A stretch of DNA of 64,000 nucleotides from Spirulina sp. CS-785/01 (GCF_028330525.1 NZ_JAQMSD010000148.1:1-64000), one strand, 5' to 3'; shown: positions 18,312 through 26,803, counted from the first letter of the stretch. The notes: generated by a model not told the origin, from the letters alone. Translations and numbers: made by a program.

Positions 18312-18542
18312 CTAAGACTCCGAGGCTGGGGAATGGCCTAATTTTAACCAAACTTTGGCTTCTGGGTCAGGTTGCCTGTTTTCGAGGAGTTGGACTCCGG
18401 TTTCGGTGGAAAAATGCCAGATACATGGGACTCCTCCTAGGGTGAGGGTGACGGTGGTTTGGTGTGCATCTCTGGAGAGGACTCGCGCTTCTCGTTCTTC
18501 TCCGAGTTTCCAACAAATTCTAGCGATCGCAATTTGATTCAT
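18312..18542 (-). CDS. Conserved-looking hypothetical protein, 76 residues
   Basis: Small soluble protein, rich in beta-prone stretches (TTVTLTLGGVPCIWHFSTETG). It ends 41 bases upstream of the cryptochrome start on the same strand, so both could share a promoter. No family recognised. It is preferred over the plus-strand frames in the same place because of its normal amino-acid balance and its position in the minus-strand gene series. Confidence 0.55.
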   Translation of the reverse strand: MNQIAIARICWKLGEEREARVLSRDAHQTTVTLTLGGVPCIWHFSTETGVQLLENRQPDPEAKVWLKLGHSPASES

Positions 18543-18708
18543 CAGTCTAGGCTCACTTTTTTTTACTTAATCGTGAGCGATCGCACTTTTTCCGGAACAA
18601 TCTTGACAATTACTGAAGAATCCATTAAAGCCCCTTGCGGACTTCGCCAATTCGTAATATTATGTAATACAATTGACAGTTTACAAATTAAGCAGGAGGT
18701 GATGGCGT

Positions 18709-19185
18709 GTGTTCAGACTCTTCAATCGACCCGAATACAACAACCCAGCCCGCAAATCTCAAGCTCATCGCATTATTGAACTGTCCGACAACGTTAAAGT
18801 CCAAACTGAAATAAAAACTGAAAACGTGCCAGCCCTCCGTGCTGGTTTTGCCGGATATCCTCGTAACCCTCGCTGGAATGCCACCAAGTTTTATGCTTGG
18901 AAAACCGGGTGTCAATGGCGTAATGCCTTAGATACCGGAGAAATGACCATTTGCAGCGATAATGCGGTACTAACTACCGTAACTCCTCCGAGTGAGGTCA
19001 AAAACCATGACAAGGTAGCTGAGGAGAATGTGATCAGTCCCACATTCTCCTCAGACAATGACGAGTTTCAGCAACGCAACGATCAAACGTGGTTCTCTCA
19101 ACTCAGCAAAGTCCCCTGGACCAAGATTTCCTGGAAGCAGATCGTCTCCCTAACCTTAAAACCTGTCAGTTTTGTCAAGTCTTGA
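18709..19185 (+). CDS. Hypothetical protein with internal hairpin, 158 residues
   Basis: A GTG start at 18709 is chosen because an AGGAGG site lies nine bases upstream (18694-18699); the ATG at 18702 opens a frame of only 25 codons. The N-terminal half (about 25-85) is basic with aromatic motifs (AGFAGYPRNPRWNATKFYAWKT), suggesting a small nucleic-acid or membrane-surface binding fold, but no family was recognised. The middle of the gene contains a 14-bp-stem inverted repeat (19019-19054), and a clear terminator follows at 19213. There are no neighbours on the same strand close enough for an operon. Confidence 0.6.
   Translation: MFRLFNRPEYNNPARKSQAHRIIELSDNVKVQTEIKTENVPALRAGFAGYPRNPRWNATKFYAWKTGCQWRNALDTGEMTICSDNAVLTTVTPPSEVKNHDKVAEENVISPTFSSDNDEFQQRNDQTWFSQLSKVPWTKISWKQIVSLTLKPVSFVKS
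19019..19054 (+). repeat. Perfect 14-bp-stem hairpin inside a coding region
   Basis: CTGAGGAGAATGTG and its exact complement CACATTCTCCTCAG flank an 8-base loop. It lies inside the 158-residue hypothetical gene, upstream of its last 43 codons, so it could cause early termination or protect the 5' part of the message. Confidence 0.8.
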
Positions 19186-19212
19186 AAGTTAGGGCAAATA
19201 TCACAAAAACGG

Positions 19213-19245
19213 CAAAGTGGGAGATCTCCCACTTTGTCTTTTATT
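19213..19245 (+). terminator. Rho-independent terminator
   Basis: A perfect 22-base palindrome AAAGTGGGAGATCTCCCACTTT is followed by GTCTTTTATTTT. It lies 28 bases after the stop of the 158-residue gene and ends its transcript. Confidence 0.85.
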
Positions 19246-19284
19246 TTGGGGAATTGGTGATTGGTAACGGGTAATGGGTAATTG

Positions 19285-19368
19285 TAGCAGATACAGAAGG
19301 CTAAAGCCTTGAAGTGTCATTCATCCTTCGATTTAAAATCGAAGGCTTTCTGACTGATTTTTCTGTAA
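19285..19368. repeat. Dispersed hairpin element, variable arms
   Basis: Two adjacent hairpins (AAGGCTAAAGCCTT and CCTTCGATTTAAAATCGAAGG) lie within a constant frame: the outer words AGCAGAT-ACAG and CTGACTGATTTTTCTGTAA match, in the opposite orientation, the flank of the hairpin at 30619-30675. The arms differ between copies while complementarity is kept. Confidence 0.65.
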
Positions 19369-19421
19369 ATTGTTTACTGATTACTGATTACTGATTACTG
19401 TAGAATAATGGAGGGGAGAAA

Positions 19422-20123
19422 ATGACAATTACAATCTTAGTAGTAGAAGATGACCCAGAAATCGGGCAACTCCTCCAAACCACCCTCAACCGAGAAGGCT
19501 TTAACTGTCACCTCGCCCAAGACGGGTTACAAGCCCTCAATGCCTTTTGGGACTATCAACCCGACCTCATCATTCTAGACCTCATGTTACCCAAACTAGA
19601 CGGCCTAGAAGTGTGTACTCGCATTCGCCAACAAACCACCCCCAAAGACCCCTACATCCTCATGTTAACCGCCAAAGGAGAAGAAATTGACCGAGTGATC
19701 GGACTCTCCACTGGGGCCGATGACTACCTAGTAAAACCCTTCAGCCCTAGAGAACTGGTTGCTAGAGTCCGCGCCCTCCTCCGTCGCAGCTTACGCGGCG
19801 AACCCCAACGCACCTATACCACCCAACATTTTACCCTAGACCTAGACCGCCACATCGCCCTACAAACCAAAGACACCGGAGAACGCGAACCCCTAGACCT
19901 CACCCCCATCGAGTTTAAACTATTATCCACCTTTATGAGTTATCCGGGTCGCGTCTGGAACCGCCCCCAACTCATTGATAAACTCTGGGGAGATGACTTT
20001 TTCGGAGATGAACGAGTCGTCGATACCCACGTAGGCCGCTTACGCAAAAAAATAGAACCCGACCCCTCCCACCCCACCTTCATTAAAACCGAGACAGGCG
20101 TTGGCTATAAATTTGAAGACTAA
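19422..20123 (+). CDS. OmpR/PhoB-family response regulator
   Basis: 233 residues. The receiver domain (1-120) has the acidic pair E9-D10-D11, phospho-acceptor D53 in IILDLMLPKLDG and the conserved Lys in DDYLVKPFSPREL. The C-terminal winged helix (about 130-230) has LTPIEFKLLSTFMSYPGRVWNRPQL, the DERVVDTHVGRLRKKIE recognition region and TETGVGYKFED. It should bind direct-repeat DNA after phosphorylation. No histidine kinase is adjacent, so the partner is elsewhere. A TTACTGA-type repeat cluster lies directly upstream (19375-19402), with GGAGGGG before the ATG. The exact paralogue is not assignable. Confidence 0.92.
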   Translation: MTITILVVEDDPEIGQLLQTTLNREGFNCHLAQDGLQALNAFWDYQPDLIILDLMLPKLDGLEVCTRIRQQTTPKDPYILMLTAKGEEIDRVIGLSTGADDYLVKPFSPRELVARVRALLRRSLRGEPQRTYTTQHFTLDLDRHIALQTKDTGEREPLDLTPIEFKLLSTFMSYPGRVWNRPQLIDKLWGDDFFGDERVVDTHVGRLRKKIEPDPSHPTFIKTETGVGYKFED

Positions 20124-20341
20124 AAAAATCCCAATTCCTGCCAAATTATCTAAAAAAAAGCAAAATGTTAAATAATCTTCTTTTCCCCTTTTATTAAGGG
20201 GGGCTGGGGGAGATTTTATAGAACTTAGACTCAAAAAAACCGCCTCTCCCCGTCCTCTGTGTCTCTGTGGTGCAACCCCAACAACTTGACGCAAAAATCA
20301 AAATACAATACACTTATTCTAAAGTACATTTGTATAAAACC

Positions 20342-20560
20342 ATGCGTCGCTGCTTCAGCCAAAGCCAAAAACTGCACCTACTGAGGCTTGCGGGGTATCG
20401 CTGCCAAAACTGCGGCATCCCCCTCACCCCAAACAACACCGCCGCCGACCACCGTATCCCCTACAGCAAACAAGGGGCAACGCAAGTATGGAATGGACAA
20501 GCCTTATGTATGCAATGTAATGCAAAAAAAGGAGATCAAATAGTAATCAGTAATCAGTAA
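20342..20560 (+). CDS. Small HNH endonuclease
   Basis: 72 residues from the ATG at 20342; the open frame extends upstream, but that part has no coding character. It is essentially a bare HNH domain: the zinc knuckle C-x-x-C (RCQNCGIPL), the D-H pair (AADHRIPYSKQG), an Asn (WNGQALC), and a second C-x-x-C followed by N (CMQCNAKKGD). It is a metal-dependent DNA nuclease fold with no targeting domain of its own. It lies 49 bases upstream of the SF2 helicase gene on the same strand, so the helicase may supply the specificity. Confidence 0.85.
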   Translation: MRRCFSQSQKLHLLRLAGYRCQNCGIPLTPNNTAADHRIPYSKQGATQVWNGQALCMQCNAKKGDQIVISNQ

Positions 20561-20609
20561 TCAGTAGGGAGAGAATAAACAACCCATTACCCATTCCCAA
20601 AACCCAAAA

Positions 20610-23060
20610 ATGTCCTACTTCACCACCCACCACGACCTCATCCTATCCCGCATTGTCAGCCCAGAAACAGGACTCTACGCCCATCAACGGGACGCATTAC
20701 TCGCCCTGTATCAAAAAGCCCTACGAGGCGAAATGACCCAAACGCCTAGACAGGCCGCCCTCATCCTCGCTGGAGTGGGGACAGGGAAAACCCTCATACA
20801 AACCCTAACCCCCTTCATCCTGGCACCTTGGATGTCGGGACAACAAGTTTTATTCTTGTCTGATAATTGTACCTTGCGCGATCGCACCCTCCGCGAATTC
20901 CCCACCACCCCCCAAGGCCACCCCCAATACAACGACTGGCTACTCTACCAACTCAACCTCCTCCCCATCGGACTCCCTCCCCCCACCATAGTCGCCCTCG
21001 ATGCCAGCAACTTCAACAGCTACGCCTACACCATGCACAGTGCAGACATCCTCATCGGCAATCGGCAATTTGTCCTCAACCTCGTCAACCGAGGCGACCT
21101 CAACCCCCAAACCCTCGGCCTCCTCATCATCGACGAAGCCCACTACTCCGCCGCCGCCTCCTACCGCACCATCACCCAATACTTCCCCAACGCCCTCCTC
21201 ACCTACTTCACCGGATCAAAATTTCGCTCCGACAGTCAACCCCTCCCCCACATCCAATACCAACAAATCCCCGACCAAGACCCCCAAGGCAACCCCCTCC
21301 TCCGCTACACCCCCCTCGCCGACCACGAATTCTCCCTGCAACAAGCCTGGCAACTCCACCCCACCCCCATCAAAAAACTCACCCTCCAAGAAGCCACCAG
21401 CCAAGCCTTCCTCATCGAAGAAGACGGTCAAGAAATCGCCTACACCCCCGCAGAATTCTTCCAAAAAGCCGAACTCGACCGCCTCTGGTTTCGCAAAATC
21501 CTCTTTGCCGACACCTTCTCCCTCCCCGTCCTCCAAAAAGCCGTAGAAATACTCCTGAAAAAACGGGACACCACCCAACAACCCCACAGTATGCTAGTCC
21601 GCGCCCTCAACATTGCCCACACCCACCGAGTCGCCAAACTCCTAGAAGACAACTTCCCCCTCCTGAAAAACCGCATCGGCATCATCCACTCCGACCACGA
21701 CAGTTACGACCTCGCCGGACGACCCAGCGACATCCTACAACGCTTCTACAACGGCGACCTCTGGGTCTTAGTCCATTGTGGCATGGTCGGCGTTGGCTTT
21801 GACCACCGTTACGCCTCCGTCAGTTGTTGTCTTTGCATCCTCAAAAGCCTCTCCCCCGCCGAACAAGAATGGGGCCGCATCATTCGCCGCGTCCCCGGAG
21901 AGTCCCCCGGCCACTTCCCCAACCTCCACCATCCCAACTGGGGAGTCGTCGTCACCCACGAAAGTCTGCAAATACGTCCCCTCTTTGAACAATTTTTACA
22001 AGGCGTGGACAGCGACACCTTACAAGACCTCCCTCCCTCCCGTCCAACCCCCGTCTTGGCACAAGAATACGAAGCCGGAGAAACCGTCTTAACCCTCACC
22101 GACACCACCGCCTTAAAAGCGGGGGATACCTTACAACTCTCGGCCTCTGTAGAATCTGTTAAAACAGAAGTAGCGCAACAAGTCAATTTTGCAAAAGAAA
22201 AGAGTCCAGAAACCGACGTAGAAAGTGTAAAGCCTCCCCTCCTCTTAAAAGAACCCGAACCCTCCTATAACCAAGAAAAAATCGTCAATCAAATCACCCA
22301 ACACCTAGAAACCCTACGCCAACAGCAAACCTATCATATCCAAATCGAAGCCATCCTAGACGAAAAACGAATCCAAATCACCCCCACTTGGACAGACATA
22401 CCCAGAGGTGCAAAAGTGAAACGAGAACGAACCCCCCAACCCCTCCCCGATGCCCAATTTCTCAGCCACGTCAACCTAGACTGGCAAGTAATGGTGGGCA
22501 ATGAATTACTTTCCTATCAAGAGTACAAAAAGCGAGAAATTCTACAACAAAAAGGACTCTCCTTAGACGAAGACGGAGATATTCTCGCCAACGGAGTCAA
22601 ACTCCGAGACACCCTTCCCCCTGCCGCCTACGAAGTCTTTTTAAAAGGACTAGAAACCGAAATCAACCAAACCGAAATCACCCCACCTCCAGATAATATT
22701 GTCGCCCGTCCCGACAAAGCAAAACTCGAAACCCAGTCCCGCTACGGCGCACAAGTCCGCAGTTTAATCTACGAACTCTTCCGCCAACGCCATTTAATCC
22801 CCGACGGAGTAAATGGCACATCATTATTATCCTCTCCCATAAGTTTATTAGAGAAAGAACGGCAACGAATTAAAGCCAAGGGAGAAGAAGTAAAATTTAA
22901 AAACAATCAACAGTTCCTCCATTCAGCAGTTTTCGCCCATATCAAAGAGAAAACAGGCCGCAGTTGGTCGGAACACACCGAGGAACAGTATCGAGAAGCC
23001 TATCGGTTAGCGAGAGTATATGTAATGCAGTTACAGGAGGCGTTAAAGTGGGGGAGTTGA
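20610..23060 (+). CDS. DEAD/DEAH-box SF2 helicase, probable partner of the HNH nuclease
   Basis: 816 residues. Q-like YAHQRDALLAL precedes Walker A (AGVGTGKT, residues 54-61); DEAH appears in LLIIDEAHYSAAASY (about 171-178); motif VI is QEWGRIIRR (about 420). The first 450 residues are therefore the helicase/translocase core, closest in style to restriction and defence SF2 enzymes. The C-terminal 350 residues form an unrecognised charged region (residues 560-800 are helical, rich in Lys/Glu). The coding sequence is notably GC- and C-rich compared with the AT-rich genes that follow. The 3' end is duplicated beyond the brnTA genes (23700-23725). Antiviral or restriction function is inferred from the gene pair, not shown. 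Confidence 0.8.
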   Translation: MSYFTTHHDLILSRIVSPETGLYAHQRDALLALYQKALRGEMTQTPRQAALILAGVGTGKTLIQTLTPFILAPWMSGQQVLFLSDNCTLRDRTLREFPTTPQGHPQYNDWLLYQLNLLPIGLPPPTIVALDASNFNSYAYTMHSADILIGNRQFVLNLVNRGDLNPQTLGLLIIDEAHYSAAASYRTITQYFPNALLTYFTGSKFRSDSQPLPHIQYQQIPDQDPQGNPLLRYTPLADHEFSLQQAWQLHPTPIKKLTLQEATSQAFLIEEDGQEIAYTPAEFFQKAELDRLWFRKILFADTFSLPVLQKAVEILLKKRDTTQQPHSMLVRALNIAHTHRVAKLLEDNFPLLKNRIGIIHSDHDSYDLAGRPSDILQRFYNGDLWVLVHCGMVGVGFDHRYASVSCCLCILKSLSPAEQEWGRIIRRVPGESPGHFPNLHHPNWGVVVTHESLQIRPLFEQFLQGVDSDTLQDLPPSRPTPVLAQEYEAGETVLTLTDTTALKAGDTLQLSASVESVKTEVAQQVNFAKEKSPETDVESVKPPLLLKEPEPSYNQEKIVNQITQHLETLRQQQTYHIQIEAILDEKRIQITPTWTDIPRGAKVKRERTPQPLPDAQFLSHVNLDWQVMVGNELLSYQEYKKREILQQKGLSLDEDGDILANGVKLRDTLPPAAYEVFLKGLETEINQTEITPPPDNIVARPDKAKLETQSRYGAQVRSLIYELFRQRHLIPDGVNGTSLLSSPISLLEKERQRIKAKGEEVKFKNNQQFLHSAVFAHIKEKTGRSWSEHTEEQYREAYRLARVYVMQLQEALKWGS

Positions 23061-23061
23061 G
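23035..23061. repeat. Direct repeat flanking brnTA, left copy
   Basis: The last codons of the helicase gene (AGGAGGCGTTAAAGTGGGGG and beyond) recur with two changes at 23700-23725. The two copies bracket the BrnT/BrnA module exactly. Confidence 0.8.
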
Positions 23062-23120
23062 TCCCACGCCCAAGAAAAACATTTTTATTTTATGATCAAA
23101 AATATTGTATTGTTTAAAAA

Positions 23121-23399
23121 ATGATGCGATTTGACTGGGATGACTCCAAAAGCCAGCTTCTTCAACATCAAAGAGGCTACTCTTTATCAGAGGTAGCTTT
23201 CGTTTTTACAGGACATTATGTGGAGCGAATGAAAAATGATGAGCCTGAACAATTCATTGCGATTGGTTATCTTGAGAATACATTGTTTTCGATAATTTAT
23301 GAAATTCGCTATGATGAAGAAGGAGAATATATTTGGCTCATCACTTATTGGAAAAGTACCAAACGGGAGCGACAAATTTATGAGCAACATTTCTATTGA
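23121..23399 (+). CDS. brnT: BrnT-family ribonuclease toxin
   Basis: 92 residues. The start FDWDDSKSQLLQHQRGYSLSEVAFVF is the BrnT signature (F-x-W-D-x-x-K, then a helix with A-x-x-V-F), and the C-terminal strand TYWKSTKRERQIYEQ supplies the conserved Arg/basic residues of the RelE-like RNase fold. It would cleave RNA and stop growth when not bound by its antitoxin. It precedes and overlaps the antitoxin gene, the usual order for brnTA. ATGs at 23121 and 23124 are both possible. Confidence 0.88.
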   Translation: MMRFDWDDSKSQLLQHQRGYSLSEVAFVFTGHYVERMKNDEPEQFIAIGYLENTLFSIIYEIRYDEEGEYIWLITYWKSTKRERQIYEQHFY

Positions 23400-23661
23400 A
23401 GAATTAGAAGCAAAAATTGCAGCCGGAGAAGAGATAGTTGATCAATATTTTGATCCTGCAACCACGCGAGTTGGACAACCTCACTCCGCAATCTCTCGTC
23501 GGAGAGCAGAAATGGTGACAACTGAATTAGAACTTCCAGCAATAATGTTAACTGAGTTAGATGGGATAGCCAATGCACTAAATATCAGTCGAGAAGCGGT
23601 GATTAAAATGATTTTGAGGCGTTCTTTAGATGAACATTATTTAGCGAAACAAAAACTTTAG
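23380..23661 (+). CDS. brnA: BrnA-family antitoxin
   Basis: 93 residues from the ATG at 23380, which overlaps brnT by 20 bases. The N-terminal half is acidic (ELEAKIAAGEEIVDQYFD) and would neutralise BrnT. The C-terminal half (LPAIMLTELDGIANALNISREAVIKMIL) is a ribbon-helix-helix DNA-binding domain that should autorepress the operon. A longer frame opening at 23299 overlaps brnT too deeply to be credible. Confidence 0.85.
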   Translation: MSNISIEELEAKIAAGEEIVDQYFDPATTRVGQPHSAISRRRAEMVTTELELPAIMLTELDGIANALNISREAVIKMILRRSLDEHYLAKQKL

Positions 23662-23699
23662 GTCATTTTTAATAATAATGTGTAAACGTTACATCTTAT

Positions 23700-23725
23700 A
23701 GGAGGCGTTAAATTGGGGGAGTTAG
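23700..23725. repeat. Direct repeat flanking brnTA, right copy
   Basis: Matches the end of the helicase gene (23035-23061) but is non-coding here. It marks the right border of the brnTA insertion or duplication. Confidence 0.8.
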
Positions 23726-23772
23726 GTGGTAGGTTAGGCAAGACACAGTGTAACCAATACAGCAATTGGCGT

Positions 23773-24966
23773 TCATAAAGATTCAGGAAAAGAAGAGCTA
23801 GATGATAGATTGGGAGATATGAAGGAAAGTATGGTCAACACTATCGCTACTGTTATAGATGCTAACAAAAAACGTAAACCTATACACCACCTTTCTTTAA
23901 TAACAAGATTATTATCTAATGATTCATCAAAAACTGTACCTTCTGGATATATCATAATTGCTAAGAATCTCAATATAGAGCCGCATATTATAGCAATTGA
24001 AATGCTATTAAGTCCTGTGATTCCACTCGATACAGCACAAACTGCTCCAAACCATATAGAAGCCAATGTAATATAAATTTTACTCACATTAACTCGCTCA
24101 GGATATCGATTGAAGCTAATTACAAGTCTTGGAGATATCAAACTAACTACCCACAATAATACTAAGAAGAGAAATAAAGTCCATTCTTCAAATAAAGAAC
24201 CTGTTCCATAAAAATAGTCTGGATAATCCCTCAAAAAATCAAACAGTAATGCGTAACAAAACAGCCAGAATATTAATTTTATAATTAAGAAAACTATACT
24301 TTTAAGTATCTCTAAAAAACTTCTTTTGCTATTTTGTTTTGATTGTGTTCGTATCCCTCTTGTTTGACTTTTTTTTACAGGTTTTCCTGCTTTTAAAATT
24401 TTGATTGCTTGCGAAGTTAATTCTTTGGTCTTTTGCAACTGTGATTTGAGTGTCTTTATATCTATCTTAATCTTGTCATTAGTTTCTGATTCTTTATTTT
24501 CTTGATCTGAAACTTCTGATTCTGGAAACTCTAGTTGATAATTATAATTGACAACTATAATATTTATAATATTTATTTCTTTCTTTTGAGCAACTGTGAC
24601 TTCTTTGAAAAAAGAACGAAGAGCCTTATCATAAGCTTTGGAAACCCAATCCCCAAACGCTCTTGCTGCCTTACTTTGTTGATTGAAAAACTCTATTAAT
24701 TGATCCTTAACACTTTCTGTATAAGCAGGAAAACTTTCACCCACTTTGTCTATTTTTTGCATTACTGTATCCGTACAAATGGGAGTATCTGCCGAAATCA
24801 AAATAATATCTTTCTCATAAGCATAAATTTTGTCTTTCCCCGTATTAACTTTATATCCATTTCCTCTACGCCTTTCATCAACATAGACGATTTTACCACA
24901 CCGTTTAAATTTATGAATGAAGCCAACAGTTTCATCTACTTTGTATCTAGGTTGCTCTTTAGCCAT
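23773..24966 (-). CDS. Multi-pass membrane protein with N-terminal SH3-like segment
   Basis: 397 residues from the ATG at 24966, which has a GAGGT site at good spacing; an in-frame ATG at 24984 is six codons longer and less likely. Residues 1-60 (YKVDETVGFIHKFKRCGKIV, then YKVNTGKDKIYAYEKDIIL) look like a small beta-barrel that reads as a tudor/KOW-like module. Residues 60-200 are helical and charged, and four to five membrane segments fill 215-395. No family was recognised. The gene is markedly AT-rich relative to the helicase beside it, and stands alone. Confidence 0.7.
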   Translation of the reverse strand: MAKEQPRYKVDETVGFIHKFKRCGKIVYVDERRRGNGYKVNTGKDKIYAYEKDIILISADTPICTDTVMQKIDKVGESFPAYTESVKDQLIEFFNQQSKAARAFGDWVSKAYDKALRSFFKEVTVAQKKEINIINIIVVNYNYQLEFPESEVSDQENKESETNDKIKIDIKTLKSQLQKTKELTSQAIKILKAGKPVKKSQTRGIRTQSKQNSKRSFLEILKSIVFLIIKLIFWLFCYALLFDFLRDYPDYFYGTGSLFEEWTLFLFLVLLWVVSLISPRLVISFNRYPERVNVSKIYITLASIWFGAVCAVSSGITGLNSISIAIICGSILRFLAIMIYPEGTVFDESLDNNLVIKERWCIGLRFLLASITVAIVLTILSFISPNLSSSSSFPESL

Positions 24967-24984
24967 ATTTTTTACCTCACACAA

Positions 24985-25336
24985 GATTTATTTACCTAGT
25001 TTTACGGTTTGATATTTGATATCTCTTTGTTTTTAATTTTATTCTGAATTTATTTATTGACTCAGAGTAATCATACTGAATTATTGACTCAAACCATCAC
25101 TTTTTCCTTAGAGTGTAGCAGAGAAATATGTAATCGGCAAGGTAACTTCTTTAACAAAATATATAATTTTTGAAGTTGTAGGGTGCATTAAACGGATGTT
25201 CAGTTGTTCAGTTGTTCAGTTGAACGCACCACACCCTTTGGCCTTGGGTGGATATCATGTTGGATGAGTGGTTCGACATTTTCCACCCAACACACATTAT
25301 ACTGGATTTAAGTAAACCCACACCCCATTCTAATCC
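24985..25336. repeat. Non-coding gap with GTTCAGTT triplets and a hairpin
   Basis: AT-rich, no gene recognised. It contains three to four tandem GTTCAGTT units (about 25199-25223) and an inverted repeat built on TTGGGTGGA and CCACCCAAC (about 25244-25296), similar in sequence to the hairpin at 16678. Confidence 0.5.
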
Positions 25337-25588
25337 ATGTATCAAGTTACTTTAGAATACGCCAAACAACACTTAGAAGAAATTTTAGAACGCGCTAAAA
25401 CGGAACCCGGTGGAGTTGTCATTGTGCAGAATGACCAGAATTTTGTCTTGATGAGTCAAGACGAACTAGAGTGTTGGACAGAAACCCAAGAATTACTCCA
25501 AGACCCTCATTTATTATCAGACATAGAACAAGCACACAAGGACTATGAAGCAGGAGATATTTTCACAATGGAACAAGCGTTGAGATAA
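25337..25588 (+). CDS. Phd/YefM-type antitoxin, no toxin adjacent
   Basis: 83 residues. The N-terminal YAKQHLEEILERAKTEPGGVV, then VLMSQDELECW, is the Phd/YefM fold (dimerising, DNA-binding), and the tail (LLSDIEQAHKDYEAGDIF) would wrap the toxin. No RelE/Doc/PIN toxin follows; the next gene is a broken methyltransferase 33 bases downstream. It may be an orphan antitoxin, or may now serve as a regulator of the neighbouring locus. Confidence 0.8.
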   Translation: MYQVTLEYAKQHLEEILERAKTEPGGVVIVQNDQNFVLMSQDELECWTETQELLQDPHLLSDIEQAHKDYEAGDIFTMEQALR

Positions 25589-25621
25589 AATTTAAGATGG
25601 TTTCCGTGAATAGACAGAATA

Positions 25622-26470
25622 ATGAAAAAATTTGGACAAGATCACATTGTATTCTTAGGAGATACCTTAAAAATACTGGAACAAGAAATAGAAAACCAAA
25701 GCATTCATTTAATTTTTGCTGATCCTCCCTATAATATCGGCAAAAAATATGTCAATACAACTGATAAATGGTCAGATAAAGATATCTTTTTAAATTAGTG
25801 CTATCAATGGCTTGAGTTATGTCTCAAAAAACTACGCCCCAATGGGACAATATATTTAATGTGTAGTACCCAATTTATACCATACTTGGATATTTACTTA
25901 CAAGATAAAATTCAAATATTATCGAGAATTATTTGGCATTATGATAGCTCAGGAGTGCAGGCTAAAAACTATTTTGGCTCTTTATATGAACCAATTTTAT
26001 ATGCCGTAAACAACCCAAATTGCTACACCTTCAACGCTGAAGCAATTAAAGTAGAAGCTAAAACTGGAGCAAAACGGAAATTAATTGATTATCGTCAACC
26101 AACCCCCACCGTTTATAACTCCAAAAAAGTCCCTGGTAATGTGTGGTATTTTCCCAGAGTGCGCTACCGTATGGCAAAATACGAAGACCACCCCACTCAA
26201 AAACCAGAAGCTTTGTTAGAACGAATTATTTTAGCCAGTAGTAATGTAGGAGATACAATTCTCGATCCCTTTGCAGGGACATTTACAACATCCGCAGTGG
26301 CTCAGAAACTGAGTAGAAAATCTATTGGTATTGAAATTGAAGAAGACTATATCAAAATTGGACTCAGACGTTTAGGGATTATGACCCATTATCAGGGTGA
26401 GTTATTACAACCTCCGCAAAAAAGTTATAAAAAGCCAGAACATAAAACAGGTCAACTGAAACTTTTTTAA
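25622..26470 (+). pseudogene. DNA methyltransferase (beta-class order) broken by an internal stop
   Basis: The frame from the ATG at 25622 carries the catalytic motif ADPPYNIGKKY (about residue 32) and is interrupted at codon 59 by a TAG at 25796-25798. It resumes in the same frame as CYQWLELCLKKLRPNGT and runs to 26470. The rest contains YDSSGVQAKNYFGS, HPTQKPEALLERII and the SAM-binding DPFAGTFTTSAVAQKL, then IGIEIEEDYIKIGLRRL. DPPY before the SAM motif is the beta-class order. By analogy with relatives the lost residue was probably Trp (TGG to TAG). Translation could restart at 25859, but that piece lacks DPPY and cannot methylate. Total 282 codons. Confidence 0.88.
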
Positions 26471-26472
26471 AA

Positions 26473-26779
26473 ATGTCTAACGATCACCCTTTTACCCAAG
26501 TTATTCTGGAAATTCTACACGAACAATTTGGAGAAGTAGCCAATGATATTTTTAACCAGAGTCCCTTAATTCAATATCTCAACATCAAAACAAAATCTGC
26601 TAATCGAGGTTCAAAATCAAGACCTGCTCTGGGAAATCATTATGCAATTTATGTCTTAAGTGATCAATTTACCTGACTTGCGACAAAAATTAGCATCTCT
26701 TGTTTCAAATTATAAAATACAAAATGTAATTAATGAAATTATTATTCAGAGTAAGTTAGAGTTTAATATTAATGAGTAG
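26473..26779 (+). pseudogene. Remnant of the probable cognate restriction endonuclease
   Basis: The frame opening at 26473 starts two bases after the methyltransferase stop and ends after 67 residues (to 26676). It reads like the N terminus of a nuclease (EILHEQFGEVANDIFNQSPL, then KSRPALGNHYAIYVL). Directly after a junction near 26660 a different frame opens (INLPDLRQKLASLVSNYKIQ) and runs to a TAG at 26777-26779, looking like the C terminus of the same or a similar protein. I infer an internal deletion with frame change. The nuclease assignment rests on position behind the methyltransferase. Confidence 0.6.
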
Positions 26780-26803
26780 AACCGTGTTTTTTTTCATAAC
26801 GGT

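Noticed and set aside
18459-18779. 106-codon plus-strand frame overlapping the start of the 158-residue gene
   Set aside because: The AGGAGG site fits the GTG at 18709; the frame through the ATG at 18702 ends 25 codons later and its upstream part lies antisense to the 76-residue gene.
20867-21802. 311-codon plus-strand frame and others (21001-21546, 21216-21587) within the helicase gene
   Set aside because: Products are Pro/Arg/His or Gly/Glu biased, the result of C-rich helicase codons read out of frame; the helicase frame holds all the motifs.
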